Positions 43,196 to 51,908 of a DNA stretch of 59,052 nt are shown here, in pieces; within the stretch, counting starts at the first letter, position 1, and each line of letters starts with the position of its first letter. The notes beneath the pieces are model-generated. The model did no database searches. It had not been told where the DNA came from and was given only the letters and a program-made list of their open reading frames with translations. Origin of the DNA: Azonexus sp. (GTDB lineage Bacteria > Pseudomonadota > Gammaproteobacteria > Burkholderiales > Rhodocyclaceae); assembly GCA_030696345.1 (NCBI GenBank), contig JAUYSK010000011.1:1-59052 (forward strand), written 5' to 3'. Made by a program: the position numbers and the translations under genes.

Positions 43196-44869
43196 TCAGG
43201 TCACCTTCTTGCCGGCACTGGAGTTATTGGGCAACAAAACCCTAAACAAAGAACCTTTGCCCAACGTGCTCGTTACTTCGATACGGCCGCCATGTTTATT
43301 GACGATCCCGTAGGCCAGCGACAAGCCGAGTCCGGTCCCTTTGCCGACTGGCTTGGTGGTGAAGAAAGGTTCGAAAACCCGGCCCAGGTGCTCGGGGGCA
43401 ATCCCCTTGCCGGTATCTTCCACTTCAACCCAGACCTGCTCGGCGTTGTAGCCGGTACGAATCGTGATCTCACCGGTGTTTTCGATGGCATGCGCCGCGT
43501 TGATCAGCAGGTTCATGAAGACCTGATTGAGCTGGGACGGGAAGCATTCAATTTGCGGCGGATTGCCGTATTCCTTGATGACTTTGGCCTTGTACTTGAG
43601 TTCGTTCCAGACCACGTTGAGGGTGCTGTCCAGCCCTTTTTCCAGATCAGCCCACTCCAGTTCGGCCCGGTCTACGTGCGAGAAGTCCTTGAGGTCCTGG
43701 ACGATGCGCTTGACGCGTTGCAGGCCTTCCAGGGATTCAGTAAGCAGATCATCAATGTCGGCACGCAGATAAGTGGCATCGATTTCCTCCTTCAGTTGCT
43801 GGATGTTTTGCAGCACATCCGCGCCGAGTGAGGGCTCGATTTGTTCGTAGGCGGCCAGCAGGCGCAGGAGGTTATTGACGTAGCGCTGCAAGGTACCCAG
43901 ATTGGAATTGACGAAGCCCACCGGATTATTGATTTCGTGTGCGACTCCAGCCGCGAGTTGTCCCATCGAGGCCATTTTTTCCGACTGCAACAGCTGGTTC
44001 TGGGCTTCTTCAAGCTTCTTGATCAGTTCCTGCTGGCGAATTTTTTCGGACTCAAGCTTGGAGTTGGCGGCCTGCAGGTCGGCGGTTCGCTCACGAACGC
44101 CCTCTTCCAGACTATCCCGGGATTCGCGCAGGGCGGCTTCCGCCAGCGTGCGCTCGGTAATGTCGTCAAAACCAAAAACCCGGCCGACCACGTTTTCGCC
44201 CAGATGCTGCGGGCGAGATTTGCATTCGAAGACACGGCCATCCTTGAGCCGGAAAATCTCTTCAGTTTCAATGCTGTCGACCACCGCATGCAAGCGGGCG
44301 CAACAAGACTCTGCTTCGCTCACCTGAGCGACCATCGACTCGATGATCGCAGCGTCATTCTGATCCAGCAGCAGATCTTCCGGAATGTTCCACATGGTGC
44401 TGAACTGGCGGTTCATGCTGGCGATGCGTCCTTGCCAGTCGATCACCAGAATGCCATTGCCGGTGGATTCCAGTGTCGCGCGCAGTTGCGACAGCGTGCG
44501 CTCCAGCACATCCTCGACCTGGCGCTCATTACGAACATCTGTCGCCAGAACCACCAGCAACGATGAGCCTTCGTACTCAACGACCCGAACGGTCTTGATG
44601 ACGTCCAGCATGGAGGTGTCGGCGCATTGATAGAGCCCTTCCTGCTTGTCGATATCCTGATACTGGCCGTTGCGGACATCTTCCCAATAGAAAACGTCCT
44701 GCAAGGAGCTTTCGATATCGGTGATGGTCATCGCCAGCAGCGCGTCGTCGGCGTAGCCAAGCGTTTGCCGGGCGGCGCGATTGGCGACGAGTATCCGAAG
44801 ATCCTTCGGTTCGACCAGAAGCATCATGTCCGGGCTCTGGTCGAGCATCAGCTGTTCAAGGTTGCTCAT
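43196..44869 (-). CDS. Cytosolic PAS sensor histidine kinase
   Basis: The 557-residue kinase has no membrane helix. Two PAS domains (about 5-125 and 130-250) precede a coiled coil (about 250-300), the phospho-His box [20 protein letters not shown] and an HATPase domain with [16 protein letters not shown] Cys-Cys pair ([11 protein letters not shown]) in the second PAS is notable and might allow redox or metal sensing, which is speculation. It overlaps the HD-GYP gene by 4 bp (ATGA) and is 2 bp from the next kinase gene. Its catalytic core is a paralogue of those at 30623 and 34522. Confidence 0.92.
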   Translation of the reverse strand: MSNLEQLMLDQSPDMMLLVEPKDLRILVANRAARQTLGYADDALLAMTITDIESSLQDVFYWEDVRNGQYQDIDKQEGLYQCADTSMLDVIKTVRVVEYEGSSLLVVLATDVRNERQVEDVLERTLSQLRATLESTGNGILVIDWQGRIASMNRQFSTMWNIPEDLLLDQNDAAIIESMVAQVSEAESCCARLHAVVDSIETEEIFRLKDGRVFECKSRPQHLGENVVGRVFGFDDITERTLAEAALRESRDSLEEGVRERTADLQAANSKLESEKIRQQELIKKLEEAQNQLLQSEKMASMGQLAAGVAHEINNPVGFVNSNLGTLQRYVNNLLRLLAAYEQIEPSLGADVLQNIQQLKEEIDATYLRADIDDLLTESLEGLQRVKRIVQDLKDFSHVDRAELEWADLEKGLDSTLNVVWNELKYKAKVIKEYGNPPQIECFPSQLNQVFMNLLINAAHAIENTGEITIRTGYNAEQVWVEVEDTGKGIAPEHLGRVFEPFFTTKPVGKGTGLGLSLAYGIVNKHGGRIEVTSTLGKGSLFRVLLPNNSSAGKKVT

Positions 44870-46137
44870 GGTGCTGGCTTTTCCTGCCCCGGCTGGGCGG
44901 CATCAAAGTAATAGCTGACCCGTTTGCGCGGGCTCAGGTAGTTGTAGATTTCATTAGGCACCTGTGCCGGCCTGATCGCCTTGGCAATATTGAGATCGGT
45001 TTCCCGTTCAAGATCAATCAGGATTGCTTCATCCTTGGGAATACTTGCATCATAAATCACGACCATCGGTTTCATCGGTTTGGCGGTGTTGACCGTAGCA
45101 ACCATGCCGATCACACCATTCGAAAGCTGCAAAATCGTTCCCGGCGGATAGACGCCAAGACAACGAATGAAGACCTGCAAAAGCTTCGGATCAAACTTGC
45201 TGCGCAGCTTGGCGAACATCGTTGACAGCGCTTCGTGCGGCGTCAGGGCATCGGCAATATTGGGTGGGTTGCACAATTCGTCGTAATGGTTGGCGATGGC
45301 GACGATGCGGGCCAGCAAGCCGATCGCCTCGCCCTTGAGCTTTTGCGGATAGCCCGTGCCATCAAAGAATTCATGGTGATCGTGAATAATCGAAAGAATC
45401 GGCGGGGTGAATTCGAGTCGCTTGCCCAGTTCCACGCCATATTGGCAGTGCATTTCAAAAAGATGGCGCTCGGCCGGGGTCAATGGCTCCGTTTTCAGCA
45501 GAATCCGGCTCGGAATTTCCTTGTGGCCGATGTCGTGAAACAGGGCGCCGATGCCGAGCACGCCAACCGCCGGTTGCGGCAGGCCAAGATCGCGGGCCAT
45601 CATCAACGACAGCATGGTGACGTTCAGGGAATGGAAATACAGTTCTTCGCCGCCCATCTTGTCACCCATGACGTGAATGGCGAGTTCCTGGGCACAAAGG
45701 ATCGAATCGGAAATCTGTTTGACCAGCTGCTTCGCATTGCTGACGGTTTCAGCGGGATGGGAAAAAATGTTTTTATCGATCTCGCGGACGGTCTTGGCGG
45801 TATTGATAAAGGCATTCTCGATCCGCGCTGCGGCTTCGCGCTGCACCTTGATGCGCTCGATCAGCGCCCTCTTGGCGGCCAGCCCCTTGGCGATGACGTC
45901 GCTGGTTTCCTGCACCGGCTGCGGCGACGACTTCGCTGACGCGCTTTGGGGTGGATCGCTCTGCGTCGGGTCATAGCGCACACTCTTCAGACCCAGGCCG
46001 CGAATCGTCCGGATCTGTTCCTCAGTCTTGATCTTGAAGTGACTGAAAGGGAAAGGATGCTGGAACCAGGTCAGGTCGAGGAAGACGTACAAGCCGATCC
46101 TGAGCTGATCCATCGTGACACGGGATTGATCTGACAT
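44866..46137 (-). CDS. HD-GYP domain c-di-GMP phosphodiesterase with DUF3391 N-terminus
   Basis: The 423-residue protein has an N-terminal DUF3391-like region (about 5-60; MDQLRIGLYVFLDLTWFQHPFPFSHFKI in outline) and an HD-GYP domain (about 150-350) with FHDIGHKEIPSRIL and HDHHEFFDGTGYPQK. The HD pair and the GYP motif are present. It should degrade c-di-GMP. It is the first gene of the eight-gene minus-strand signalling run. ATG at 46137 is preferred to a TTG at 46146. It is divergent from ycaO across 228 bp, in which GCTAG-N11-CTAGC (46170-46190) is the only inverted repeat noticed. Confidence 0.92.
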   Translation of the reverse strand: MSDQSRVTMDQLRIGLYVFLDLTWFQHPFPFSHFKIKTEEQIRTIRGLGLKSVRYDPTQSDPPQSASAKSSPQPVQETSDVIAKGLAAKRALIERIKVQREAAARIENAFINTAKTVREIDKNIFSHPAETVSNAKQLVKQISDSILCAQELAIHVMGDKMGGEELYFHSLNVTMLSLMMARDLGLPQPAVGVLGIGALFHDIGHKEIPSRILLKTEPLTPAERHLFEMHCQYGVELGKRLEFTPPILSIIHDHHEFFDGTGYPQKLKGEAIGLLARIVAIANHYDELCNPPNIADALTPHEALSTMFAKLRSKFDPKLLQVFIRCLGVYPPGTILQLSNGVIGMVATVNTAKPMKPMVVIYDASIPKDEAILIDLERETDLNIAKAIRPAQVPNEIYNYLSPRKRVSYYFDAAQPGQEKPAP

Positions 46138-46365
46138 CTTTATCAAAACGCCCCTGAATGAAGAAATTTGCTAGCAACAAACAAACTAGCTTCATCTCGT
46201 ATTCTATGCCTCTCCAGAGCAATTTTTCCGTCATGGCGAAACAAATAAGACGGCGGCTGCGTCAGCGAAGACAGGCGTCCAGTCCATTGATCCATCAGGA
46301 TTCCTGTTAGCCTTTTGACTACCATGGCGTACACTGCGCGCCTCACTTATTTGGCAGGACGCCCG

Positions 46366-48090
46366 ATGCAAAACGAACACTTCATTCCGGGCAAAGATGC
46401 CTCACTCGAACATTCCATCGCCTCGATGCAAGCCAAGTTGGTCGCTCGTGGCTTCGATGTCGAGGAATGCTCCTGGCTCAACCCGGTTGATAGCGTCTGG
46501 TCGGTGCATGTTCGCAATCGTGCCTGCCACCTGATGTTCACCAACGGCAAGGGAGCAACCAAACTGGCCGCCCACGCCAGTGCGCTGGGCGAATTCTTCG
46601 AGCGCCTGTCCTGCAACTATTTCTGGAACCACTATTACCTCGGCGAAACCGTCGCCAACCGCGTCTCTACCCACTATCCGCGCGAACGCTGGTTTGCTGC
46701 GGTAGACAGCGCCTGGCCGGCCGAATTGCTGACACCGGAACTGCAGGCTTTCTACAATCCGGACGCCAGCATCCCGGCTGAAATGCTGGTCGACATGAAC
46801 TCCGGCAATGCCGAACGCGGTATCTGCGCCATCCCCTACATTCGTCAGAGCGATGCGGCTGAGGTATTTTTCCCGGTCAATATCATCAGCAACCTGTATG
46901 TCAGCAACGGCATGTCGGCCGGTAACACGCAGGCCGAGGCGCGCGCCCAGGCGCTGTCGGAAATTCTCGAACGCCACGTCAAGTTCAAGGTGATTGCCGA
47001 AGGCCTGTGCCTGCCGGATGTGCCGGAAGAAGTCATCGCCCGTTACCCGGGCATCGCCGCCGGTATTGCCGGGTTGCGGGCAGCCGGTTTCGGCATTCTG
47101 GTCAAGGATGCCTCGCTCGGCGGCAAATATCCGGTGATGTGTGTCACCATGCTCAACCCGAACGATCAGGGCGTCTTCGCCAGCTTCGGGGCGCATCCGC
47201 GCTTTGAAATCGCCCTCGAACGCGCCCTGACCGAACTGTTGCAAGGCCGGGCACTGGCTGCGCTCGACGGCTTTCCGCCACCCGGATTCGATCTTGAAGA
47301 AATCGCCAGCGCGCCGAATATCGAAATCCACTTTGTCGACTCCAGCGGCATCATCAGCTGGAATTTCCTCAGCGACGCCGCCGACTTCGAGTTCAGCGAC
47401 TGGAACTTCACCGACACCACCGCCGACGACTACGCCTGGCTATGCGAGCGCATCCAGGCCGATGGCCACGACATCTATGTCGCCGATTTCGAGCATCTTG
47501 GCGTTTACGCCTGCCGTATCCTGGTCCCCGGCATGTCGGAGATTTACCCGATCGACGATCTGGAATGGGAAAACAACAGCAACGGCAATATCGTCCGCCC
47601 CGCCATCCTGCAGTTGGCCGATCTCAATGACGACGAATGCGGCGAATTGCTCGACACGCTGAACGAACTGAACATCGCCGACGAACGCCCGGTCGCCGCG
47701 CTGATCGGCCTCGCCCCGGATGCCGGCTCGCTGTGGGCCGATCTGCGCGTCGGCGAATTGAAGACGCTGCTGGCGCTGGCTGCAGGCGATATGGATGCGG
47801 TCCGTGAAGGCTGCGAATGGGTGCGCCAGTTCGAACAACTCGACGCCACCCGCCGTCGCACCTACGGCTGCATCGAAACCCTGCTCGCCATGGACAACCC
47901 GGATGCCCACGAAGCCGCGCTGGTCGGCCTTTATGGTGACGAAACCCTGGATTTGGCAACCGACCTGATCGATGGCGACATCCGCTTCTTCGGCCTCAAA
48001 TCTCCGGGCCTCAATCTTGAGGGCTGTGATCTGCACCAGCGTTTGTTGCAGGAATACGAAAAAGCCCACAGTGCTGCGGTCAACGCCTGA
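46366..48090 (+). CDS. ycaO: YcaO (RimO accessory-type YcaO protein)
   Basis: The 574-residue protein matches E. coli YcaO along its length: FIPGKDASLEHSIASMQAKL at the start, FTNGKGATKLAAHASALGEFFERL, YVSNGMSAGNTQAEARAQALSEILERH (the ATP-binding Glu-rich region) and a C-terminal helical repeat part. YcaO proteins use ATP to activate amide backbones; the E. coli member assists beta-methylthiolation of ribosomal protein S12 by RimO. No azoline peptide, TfuA or dehydrogenase gene is nearby, so the housekeeping role is favoured. ATG at 46366 fits the E. coli start; the frame is open to 46315. The stop lies inside a two-box repeat. Confidence 0.93.
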   Translation: MQNEHFIPGKDASLEHSIASMQAKLVARGFDVEECSWLNPVDSVWSVHVRNRACHLMFTNGKGATKLAAHASALGEFFERLSCNYFWNHYYLGETVANRVSTHYPRERWFAAVDSAWPAELLTPELQAFYNPDASIPAEMLVDMNSGNAERGICAIPYIRQSDAAEVFFPVNIISNLYVSNGMSAGNTQAEARAQALSEILERHVKFKVIAEGLCLPDVPEEVIARYPGIAAGIAGLRAAGFGILVKDASLGGKYPVMCVTMLNPNDQGVFASFGAHPRFEIALERALTELLQGRALAALDGFPPPGFDLEEIASAPNIEIHFVDSSGIISWNFLSDAADFEFSDWNFTDTTADDYAWLCERIQADGHDIYVADFEHLGVYACRILVPGMSEIYPIDDLEWENNSNGNIVRPAILQLADLNDDECGELLDTLNELNIADERPVAALIGLAPDAGSLWADLRVGELKTLLALAAGDMDAVREGCEWVRQFEQLDATRRRTYGCIETLLAMDNPDAHEAALVGLYGDETLDLATDLIDGDIRFFGLKSPGLNLEGCDLHQRLLQEYEKAHSAAVNA

Positions 48091-48103
48091 AAAAGGCAAA
48101 AAC
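48072..48103 (+). repeat. Two-box intergenic repeat, copy 2, overlapping the ycaO stop
   Basis: TGCTGCGGTCAAC (48072-48084), 8 nt, AAGGCAAAAAC (48093-48103). The first box encodes the last residues of YcaO and the stop codon lies in the spacer, where GCCT-GAAA-AGGC can fold. Unlike copies 1 and 3, no CGGGGC hairpin follows, only CAAAACCCC. Confidence 0.55.
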
Positions 48104-48132
48104 CAAAACCCCTCTTACCCAATCGAGCCCCA

Positions 48133-48402
48133 ATGAAAAAAACCGATCTCTACAAAAGCCTCTCATCCAAGGTTGAAAGCCGCATGAAACAAGTCGGCAC
48201 ACCCGACCGCTTCGCCCAGGGCGTCGTTCTCGACCGCAAGGAACAACGCAAGCTGGATCAGGCAAAGGGCCTGATTCCCTTCGCCGTCAAACTGGATGCC
48301 CAACTGGCCGAGGAACTTCGCAAACTGGCCGAATCACGCCAGACCGGGCTGAACGAACTGGTCGAGGAACTGCTGCGCAAAGGCATGGCTAGCGCCGCCT
48401 GA
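48133..48402 (+). CDS. Small RHH-like hypothetical protein
   Basis: The 89-residue protein is basic in its N-terminal half (KKTDLYKSLSSKVESRMKQ) and in its C-terminal half has a strand IPFAVKLDA followed by two helices (QLAEELRKLAESRQ, LNELVEELLRKGM), the outline of an Arc/ribbon-helix-helix domain. It may bind DNA. It lies between ycaO and the glutaredoxin-like gene (11 bp gap) on the same strand. No partner toxin is visible. The function is unknown. Confidence 0.7.
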   Translation: MKKTDLYKSLSSKVESRMKQVGTPDRFAQGVVLDRKEQRKLDQAKGLIPFAVKLDAQLAEELRKLAESRQTGLNELVEELLRKGMASAA

Positions 48403-48413
48403 ACGATATCGAC

Positions 48414-48806
48414 ATGAAAACAGTAATCAGAGCTTTCTTCAAAACCCTGCGCATCGTCATCGGGCCGTTCATGCTGCTCGGCGAATTCCTCACCCGGCCG
48501 AAAGGCGTTTCCCGCCCGCCCGACCTGCAGGGCGCGGTCGACCAGCAATGCCGGGACATCGTTCTCTATCAATACAAAACCTGCCCGTTCTGCATCAAGG
48601 TGCGGCAGGAGATGCGCCGTCTTTCGCTGAACATTGAGCGTCGCGATGCCCAGCCCGAAGGTGAAAACCGCGCCGCGCTGGTCAGCGGTGGTGGCAAGGC
48701 CAAGGTGCCCTGCCTGAAAATCACCGATCAGGCCGGCAACAGCCAGTGGCTGTACGAATCGGGCGAAATCATCAAGTACCTGCGCGGGCGTTTCGCACTA
48801 TCCTGA
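48414..48806 (+). CDS. Membrane-anchored glutaredoxin-like protein
   Basis: The 130-residue protein has an N-terminal hydrophobic helix (about 5-25) that could anchor it, then a glutaredoxin/GST-N thioredoxin fold (about 45-128) with the redox motif TCPFCIKV, the cis-Pro in AKVPCLKI and the C-terminal GSH-binding LYESGEIIKYL. It should reduce disulfides or glutathione adducts in the cytoplasm near the membrane. It follows the RHH-like gene by 11 bp. Confidence 0.88.
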   Translation: MKTVIRAFFKTLRIVIGPFMLLGEFLTRPKGVSRPPDLQGAVDQQCRDIVLYQYKTCPFCIKVRQEMRRLSLNIERRDAQPEGENRAALVSGGGKAKVPCLKITDQAGNSQWLYESGEIIKYLRGRFALS

Positions 48807-48869
48807 ACCTCCACCCAGGAATGGACTCCAACCCTAGCCCCCACTTTCGGGGAAAAGGAGGAGTTCATC

Positions 48870-49109
48870 ATGGAACGTCCCGTCCACAACCTGAGCAACC
48901 TGTTTGCCCAGCTCGGTGAAGCCAACGATGAAGCGGCGATCGCCCGCTTCATCGAGTCCCACAGCCCCCTCTCCGGCAGTTTGCGACTGCACGAAGCCAG
49001 CTTCTGGACACCATCCCAGGCCAATTTCCTGCGGGAAGCCATTCTCGACGATGCCGACTGGGCAGAAGTTGCCGACGAACTGAACGCGGAATTGCATGCC
49101 ACGCATTAG
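48870..49109 (+). CDS. DUF2789 family protein
   Basis: The 79-residue protein shows the DUF2789 pattern LSNLFAQLGEANDEAAIARFI, then PLSGSLRLHEASFWTPSQANFLREAI in outline and DDADWAEVADELN. It is a small helical cytosolic protein of unknown function found in many beta- and gammaproteobacteria. GGAGGA precedes the ATG closely. It lies 15 bp upstream of fumC. Confidence 0.88.
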   Translation: MERPVHNLSNLFAQLGEANDEAAIARFIESHSPLSGSLRLHEASFWTPSQANFLREAILDDADWAEVADELNAELHATH

Positions 49110-49124
49110 CTTGAGCTTGGCACC

Positions 49125-50519
49125 ATGAGCCGTCAGGAGAAGGATTCCTTCGGCCCGATCGAAGTGGCAGACGAATGCCTGTGGGGCGCGCAAACCCAAC
49201 GCTCACTGGAACATTTCGCCATTTCCACCGAGCGCATGCCGGCTGAGCTGATCCGTGCGCTGGCCGTGGTCAAACAGGCCTGCGCCCGGGTCAATCAGCA
49301 ATTGGGCTTGCTGCCGGAAGGCAAGGCCGGCGCGATCATCGCGGCGGCGGCGGAAGTCGCCGAAGGCTGCCATGACGACCAATTCCCACTCGCCGTCTGG
49401 CAAACCGGCTCCGGCACACAAACCAACATGAACATGAACGAGGTGCTGGCTAACCGCGCTTCGGAACTGCTGGGCGGCGAACGCGGCAATCGGCGTCTGG
49501 TTCATCCCAACGATGAGGTGAATCTCGGGCAGTCGTCGAATGACATCTTCCCCACAGCCATGCATGTCGCCGCAACCCTCGGCATCGCGAATCTGGTTTT
49601 GCCGGCGATTCGCCGGTTGACCGTAGCATTTGAAGCAAAATCGGTCGAGTTCGCCGGGATCATCAAGATCGGCCGCACCCACTTGCAGGACGCGACACCG
49701 CTGTCGCTCGGCCAGGAATTCTCGGGTTACGTCGCCCAACTGCAGCACGCCGAGTCGGTGATCATGGCCAGCCTGCCCTCACTTTACCCGCTGGCTGCGG
49801 GTGGCACAGCCGTCGGCACGGGGCTGAACACCCATCCGGAATTCGGAACCCGCGTTGCCGCCGACCTCGCCGCCAGCACCGGCCAGCCCTTTACCAGCGC
49901 CAGCAACAAATTTGCCGCACTCGCCGCACACGATGGCCTGGTCGCCGCCCATGGCGCCCTGAAGACCCTGGCCGTGGCGTTGATGAAAATCGCCAACGAC
50001 ATCCGCTGGCTGGCTTCCGGCCCACGTTCCGGCCTCGGTGAGATCAGCATTCCGGAGAACGAACCGGGTAGTTCGATCATGCCCGGCAAGGTCAATCCGA
50101 CCCAATGCGAGGCGCTGACCATGCTCTGTTGCCAGGTCATCGGCAACGATGTGGCGATCACGATCGGCGGCGCATCCGGCAACTTTGAACTGAACGTTTT
50201 CAAACCGCTGATCGCCCACAATTTTCTTCAAAGCGTGCGCCTGCTGGCCGATGGCATGGACAGCTTCGAGCGCCACTGCGGGCGCGGCATCACCGCCAAC
50301 CGGGCGCGCATCGGGAAACTGATGGAACGCTCACTGATGTTGGTGACGGCGCTGACGCCGCACATTGGTTACGACAAGGCCGCAGAAATCGCCAAACTGG
50401 CCAGCCACGATGGCACAACCCTGCAGCAGGCGGCACAGGCGCTCGGCTATGTCACCGCCGAGGAATACGCGCAGTGGGTGGTGCCAAAGACTATGACGCA
50501 CTCTGGCAGCACGTCTTAG
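49125..50519 (+). CDS. fumC: Class II fumarate hydratase
   Basis: FumC (464 aa) interconverts fumarate and malate in the citric acid cycle without an iron-sulfur cluster. Seen are [20 protein letters not shown], the substrate-site [46 protein letters not shown] and the superfamily signature [16 protein letters not shown]. The class II type, stable to oxygen, is often stress-induced. Its stop overlaps the end of the convergent sodC remnant by three bases. Confidence 0.97.
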   Translation: MSRQEKDSFGPIEVADECLWGAQTQRSLEHFAISTERMPAELIRALAVVKQACARVNQQLGLLPEGKAGAIIAAAAEVAEGCHDDQFPLAVWQTGSGTQTNMNMNEVLANRASELLGGERGNRRLVHPNDEVNLGQSSNDIFPTAMHVAATLGIANLVLPAIRRLTVAFEAKSVEFAGIIKIGRTHLQDATPLSLGQEFSGYVAQLQHAESVIMASLPSLYPLAAGGTAVGTGLNTHPEFGTRVAADLAASTGQPFTSASNKFAALAAHDGLVAAHGALKTLAVALMKIANDIRWLASGPRSGLGEISIPENEPGSSIMPGKVNPTQCEALTMLCCQVIGNDVAITIGGASGNFELNVFKPLIAHNFLQSVRLLADGMDSFERHCGRGITANRARIGKLMERSLMLVTALTPHIGYDKAAEIAKLASHDGTTLQQAAQALGYVTAEEYAQWVVPKTMTHSGSTS

Positions 50520-50769
50520 CGGACCGCAATCACCCCGCAGGCAATCCGTTTGCCCGAGTTACCCGCCGGCTGCGACTTGTAATCATCGGGATCAGCGTGA
50601 ATCTCCACGCTGCGACCAGCAATGCTGTTCGGGCCGCTCAGGCTCAAGCCGCTCAGCTCGGCACTGTATTGCGCCTCACCTTTGGCGTTGGCGACCAGGT
50701 TCGGCATGTCGCCACCATGCCGTTCATCGCTGCCATGGTGACCATGCTAAGGACATTGCGAGATTGCAT
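50516..50769 (-). pseudogene. sodC: Internally deleted, frameshifted Cu-Zn superoxide dismutase remnant
   Basis: The 3' part encodes a recognisable SodC C-terminus: HGGDMPNLVANAKGEA, then SGLSL, GRSVEIHADPDDYKSQ and PAGNSGKRIACGVI, including the Cys and the Arg of the active-site channel. At the 5' end, ATG at 50769 with AGGAGA upstream encodes MQSRNVLSMVTMAAM, a good signal peptide start. The two parts are in different frames and about 70 codons that should lie between them, including most copper and zinc ligands, are missing. The gene therefore cannot make an active enzyme. The deletion size is an estimate from typical SodC length (about 170 aa). Confidence 0.75.
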
Positions 50770-50790
50770 GGTTTTCTCCTGAAAAATGAG

Positions 50791-50810
50791 GTTGACCGCA
50801 GCAAGTCGAC
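50791..50810. repeat. Hairpin sharing box 1 of the two-box repeat, sodC leader
   Basis: GTTGACCGCAGCAAGTCGAC contains the 13-base box 1 (GTTGACCGCAGCA on this strand) inside a GTTGAC/GTCGAC hairpin with one wobble pair. It lies 21 bp upstream of the sodC remnant start. Box 2 is not convincingly present (AGGAGAAAACC at the corresponding place), so relation to the three full copies is uncertain. Confidence 0.4.
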
Positions 50811-50913
50811 ACCACAGGTAATCAAGCAGACCCGAACATCATGAAAACGTTCAGACACGACCAAAGCGCTCTTTTTATAACCAAACACGATAACAAGATG
50901 CGCACTTGTTCTT

Positions 50914-50924
50914 AAAAGAATATT
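50914..50924. promoter_or_regulatory. Candidate CysB motif in the cysDN promoter region
   Basis: AAAAGAATATT is the reverse complement of AATATTCTTTT found between cysB and tauE at 23891-23901. It lies in an AT-rich stretch 55 bp before cysD, just upstream of a -10-like TACAAT (50936-50941). A position next to the -35 region fits a LysR-type activator. Binding by CysB is inferred. Confidence 0.45.
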
Positions 50925-50978
50925 AAGCCCTTTGTTACAATGGCGCCCATTCGACAATCCCCGCGGATTACCCAAGCA

Positions 50979-51908
50979 ATGACCCAACGCAACACACTTT
51001 CTCACCTCGATTGGCTCGAAGCCGAAGCCATCCACATCATGCGCGAAGTGGCCGGCCAGTGTTCCAACCCGGTGCTGCTCTTTTCCGGCGGCAAGGACTC
51101 GATCTGCATGCTGCGCCTGGCTGAAAAGGCCTTCCGCCCGGGCAAGTTCCCCTTCCCGCTGATGCACATCGATACCGGCCACAACTACAAGGAAGTCGTC
51201 GCCTTCCGCGACAAGCGCGCCGCCGAACTCGGCGAGCGCCTGATCGTCCGCTCGGTGGAAGACTCCATGGCCCGTGGCACTGTCGTCCTCAAGCACGAAG
51301 GCGAATCGCGCAACAAGCACCAGTCGGTAACGCTGCTCGAAGCCATCGAAGAATTCGGTTTCGACGCCTGCATCGGCGGCGCCCGCCGCGATGAGGAAAA
51401 GGCCCGCGCCAAAGAACGTATCTTCAGCTTCCGCGACGAATTCGGCCAGTGGGACCCGAAGAACCAGCGCCCGGAACTGTGGAGCCTGTACAACGCCCGT
51501 AGCCACAAGGGTGAGAACATCCGCGCCTTCCCGATCTCGAACTGGACGGAAATGGACGTCTGGCAATACATCGAGCGCGAAGGCCTCGAACTGCCGAACA
51601 TCTACTTCGCCCACAAGCGGCCGGTCGTCATGCGCCAGGGCGCCATCGTGCCGGTCAATGTGCCGCTGGTCGGTGGTGGCGTTGCCAACCCGTCGCGTGC
51701 CGGTGAAGAGATCATCGATCTGCAGGTCCGCTTCCGTACGGTTGGCGACATCTCCTGCACTGCCCCGGTTGAATCCGATGCCGACAATGTCAGCAAGATC
51801 GTTTTCGAAACCGCCACCACCACCATTACCGAGCGCGGCGCTACCCGTCTGGACGACCAGACCAGCGACGCCTCCATGGAACAGCGCAAGAAAGAGGGTT
51901 ACTTCTGA
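50979..51908 (+). CDS. cysD: Sulfate adenylyltransferase subunit 2
   Basis: CysD (309 aa) is the catalytic ATP-sulfurylase subunit that forms adenylylsulfate from sulfate and ATP, driven by GTP hydrolysis on CysN. The PP-loop is LLFSGGKDSICMLRL; other family blocks are MHIDTGHNYKEVVAFRD, GGARRDEEKARAKERIFSFR and FPISNWTEMDVWQYIERE. The open frame begins at 50940 but the ATG at 50979 gives the normal N-terminus. The start of cysN overlaps by one base. It is separated by 23 kb from cysI-cysH but shares a promoter word with it. Confidence 0.97.
   Translation: MTQRNTLSHLDWLEAEAIHIMREVAGQCSNPVLLFSGGKDSICMLRLAEKAFRPGKFPFPLMHIDTGHNYKEVVAFRDKRAAELGERLIVRSVEDSMARGTVVLKHEGESRNKHQSVTLLEAIEEFGFDACIGGARRDEEKARAKERIFSFRDEFGQWDPKNQRPELWSLYNARSHKGENIRAFPISNWTEMDVWQYIEREGLELPNIYFAHKRPVVMRQGAIVPVNVPLVGGGVANPSRAGEEIIDLQVRFRTVGDISCTAPVESDADNVSKIVFETATTTITERGATRLDDQTSDASMEQRKKEGYF

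Noticed and set aside
50474..50782. Plus-strand 102-codon open frame after fumC
   Set aside because: It overlaps the fumC end and is antisense to the clear SodC C-terminal coding remnant.
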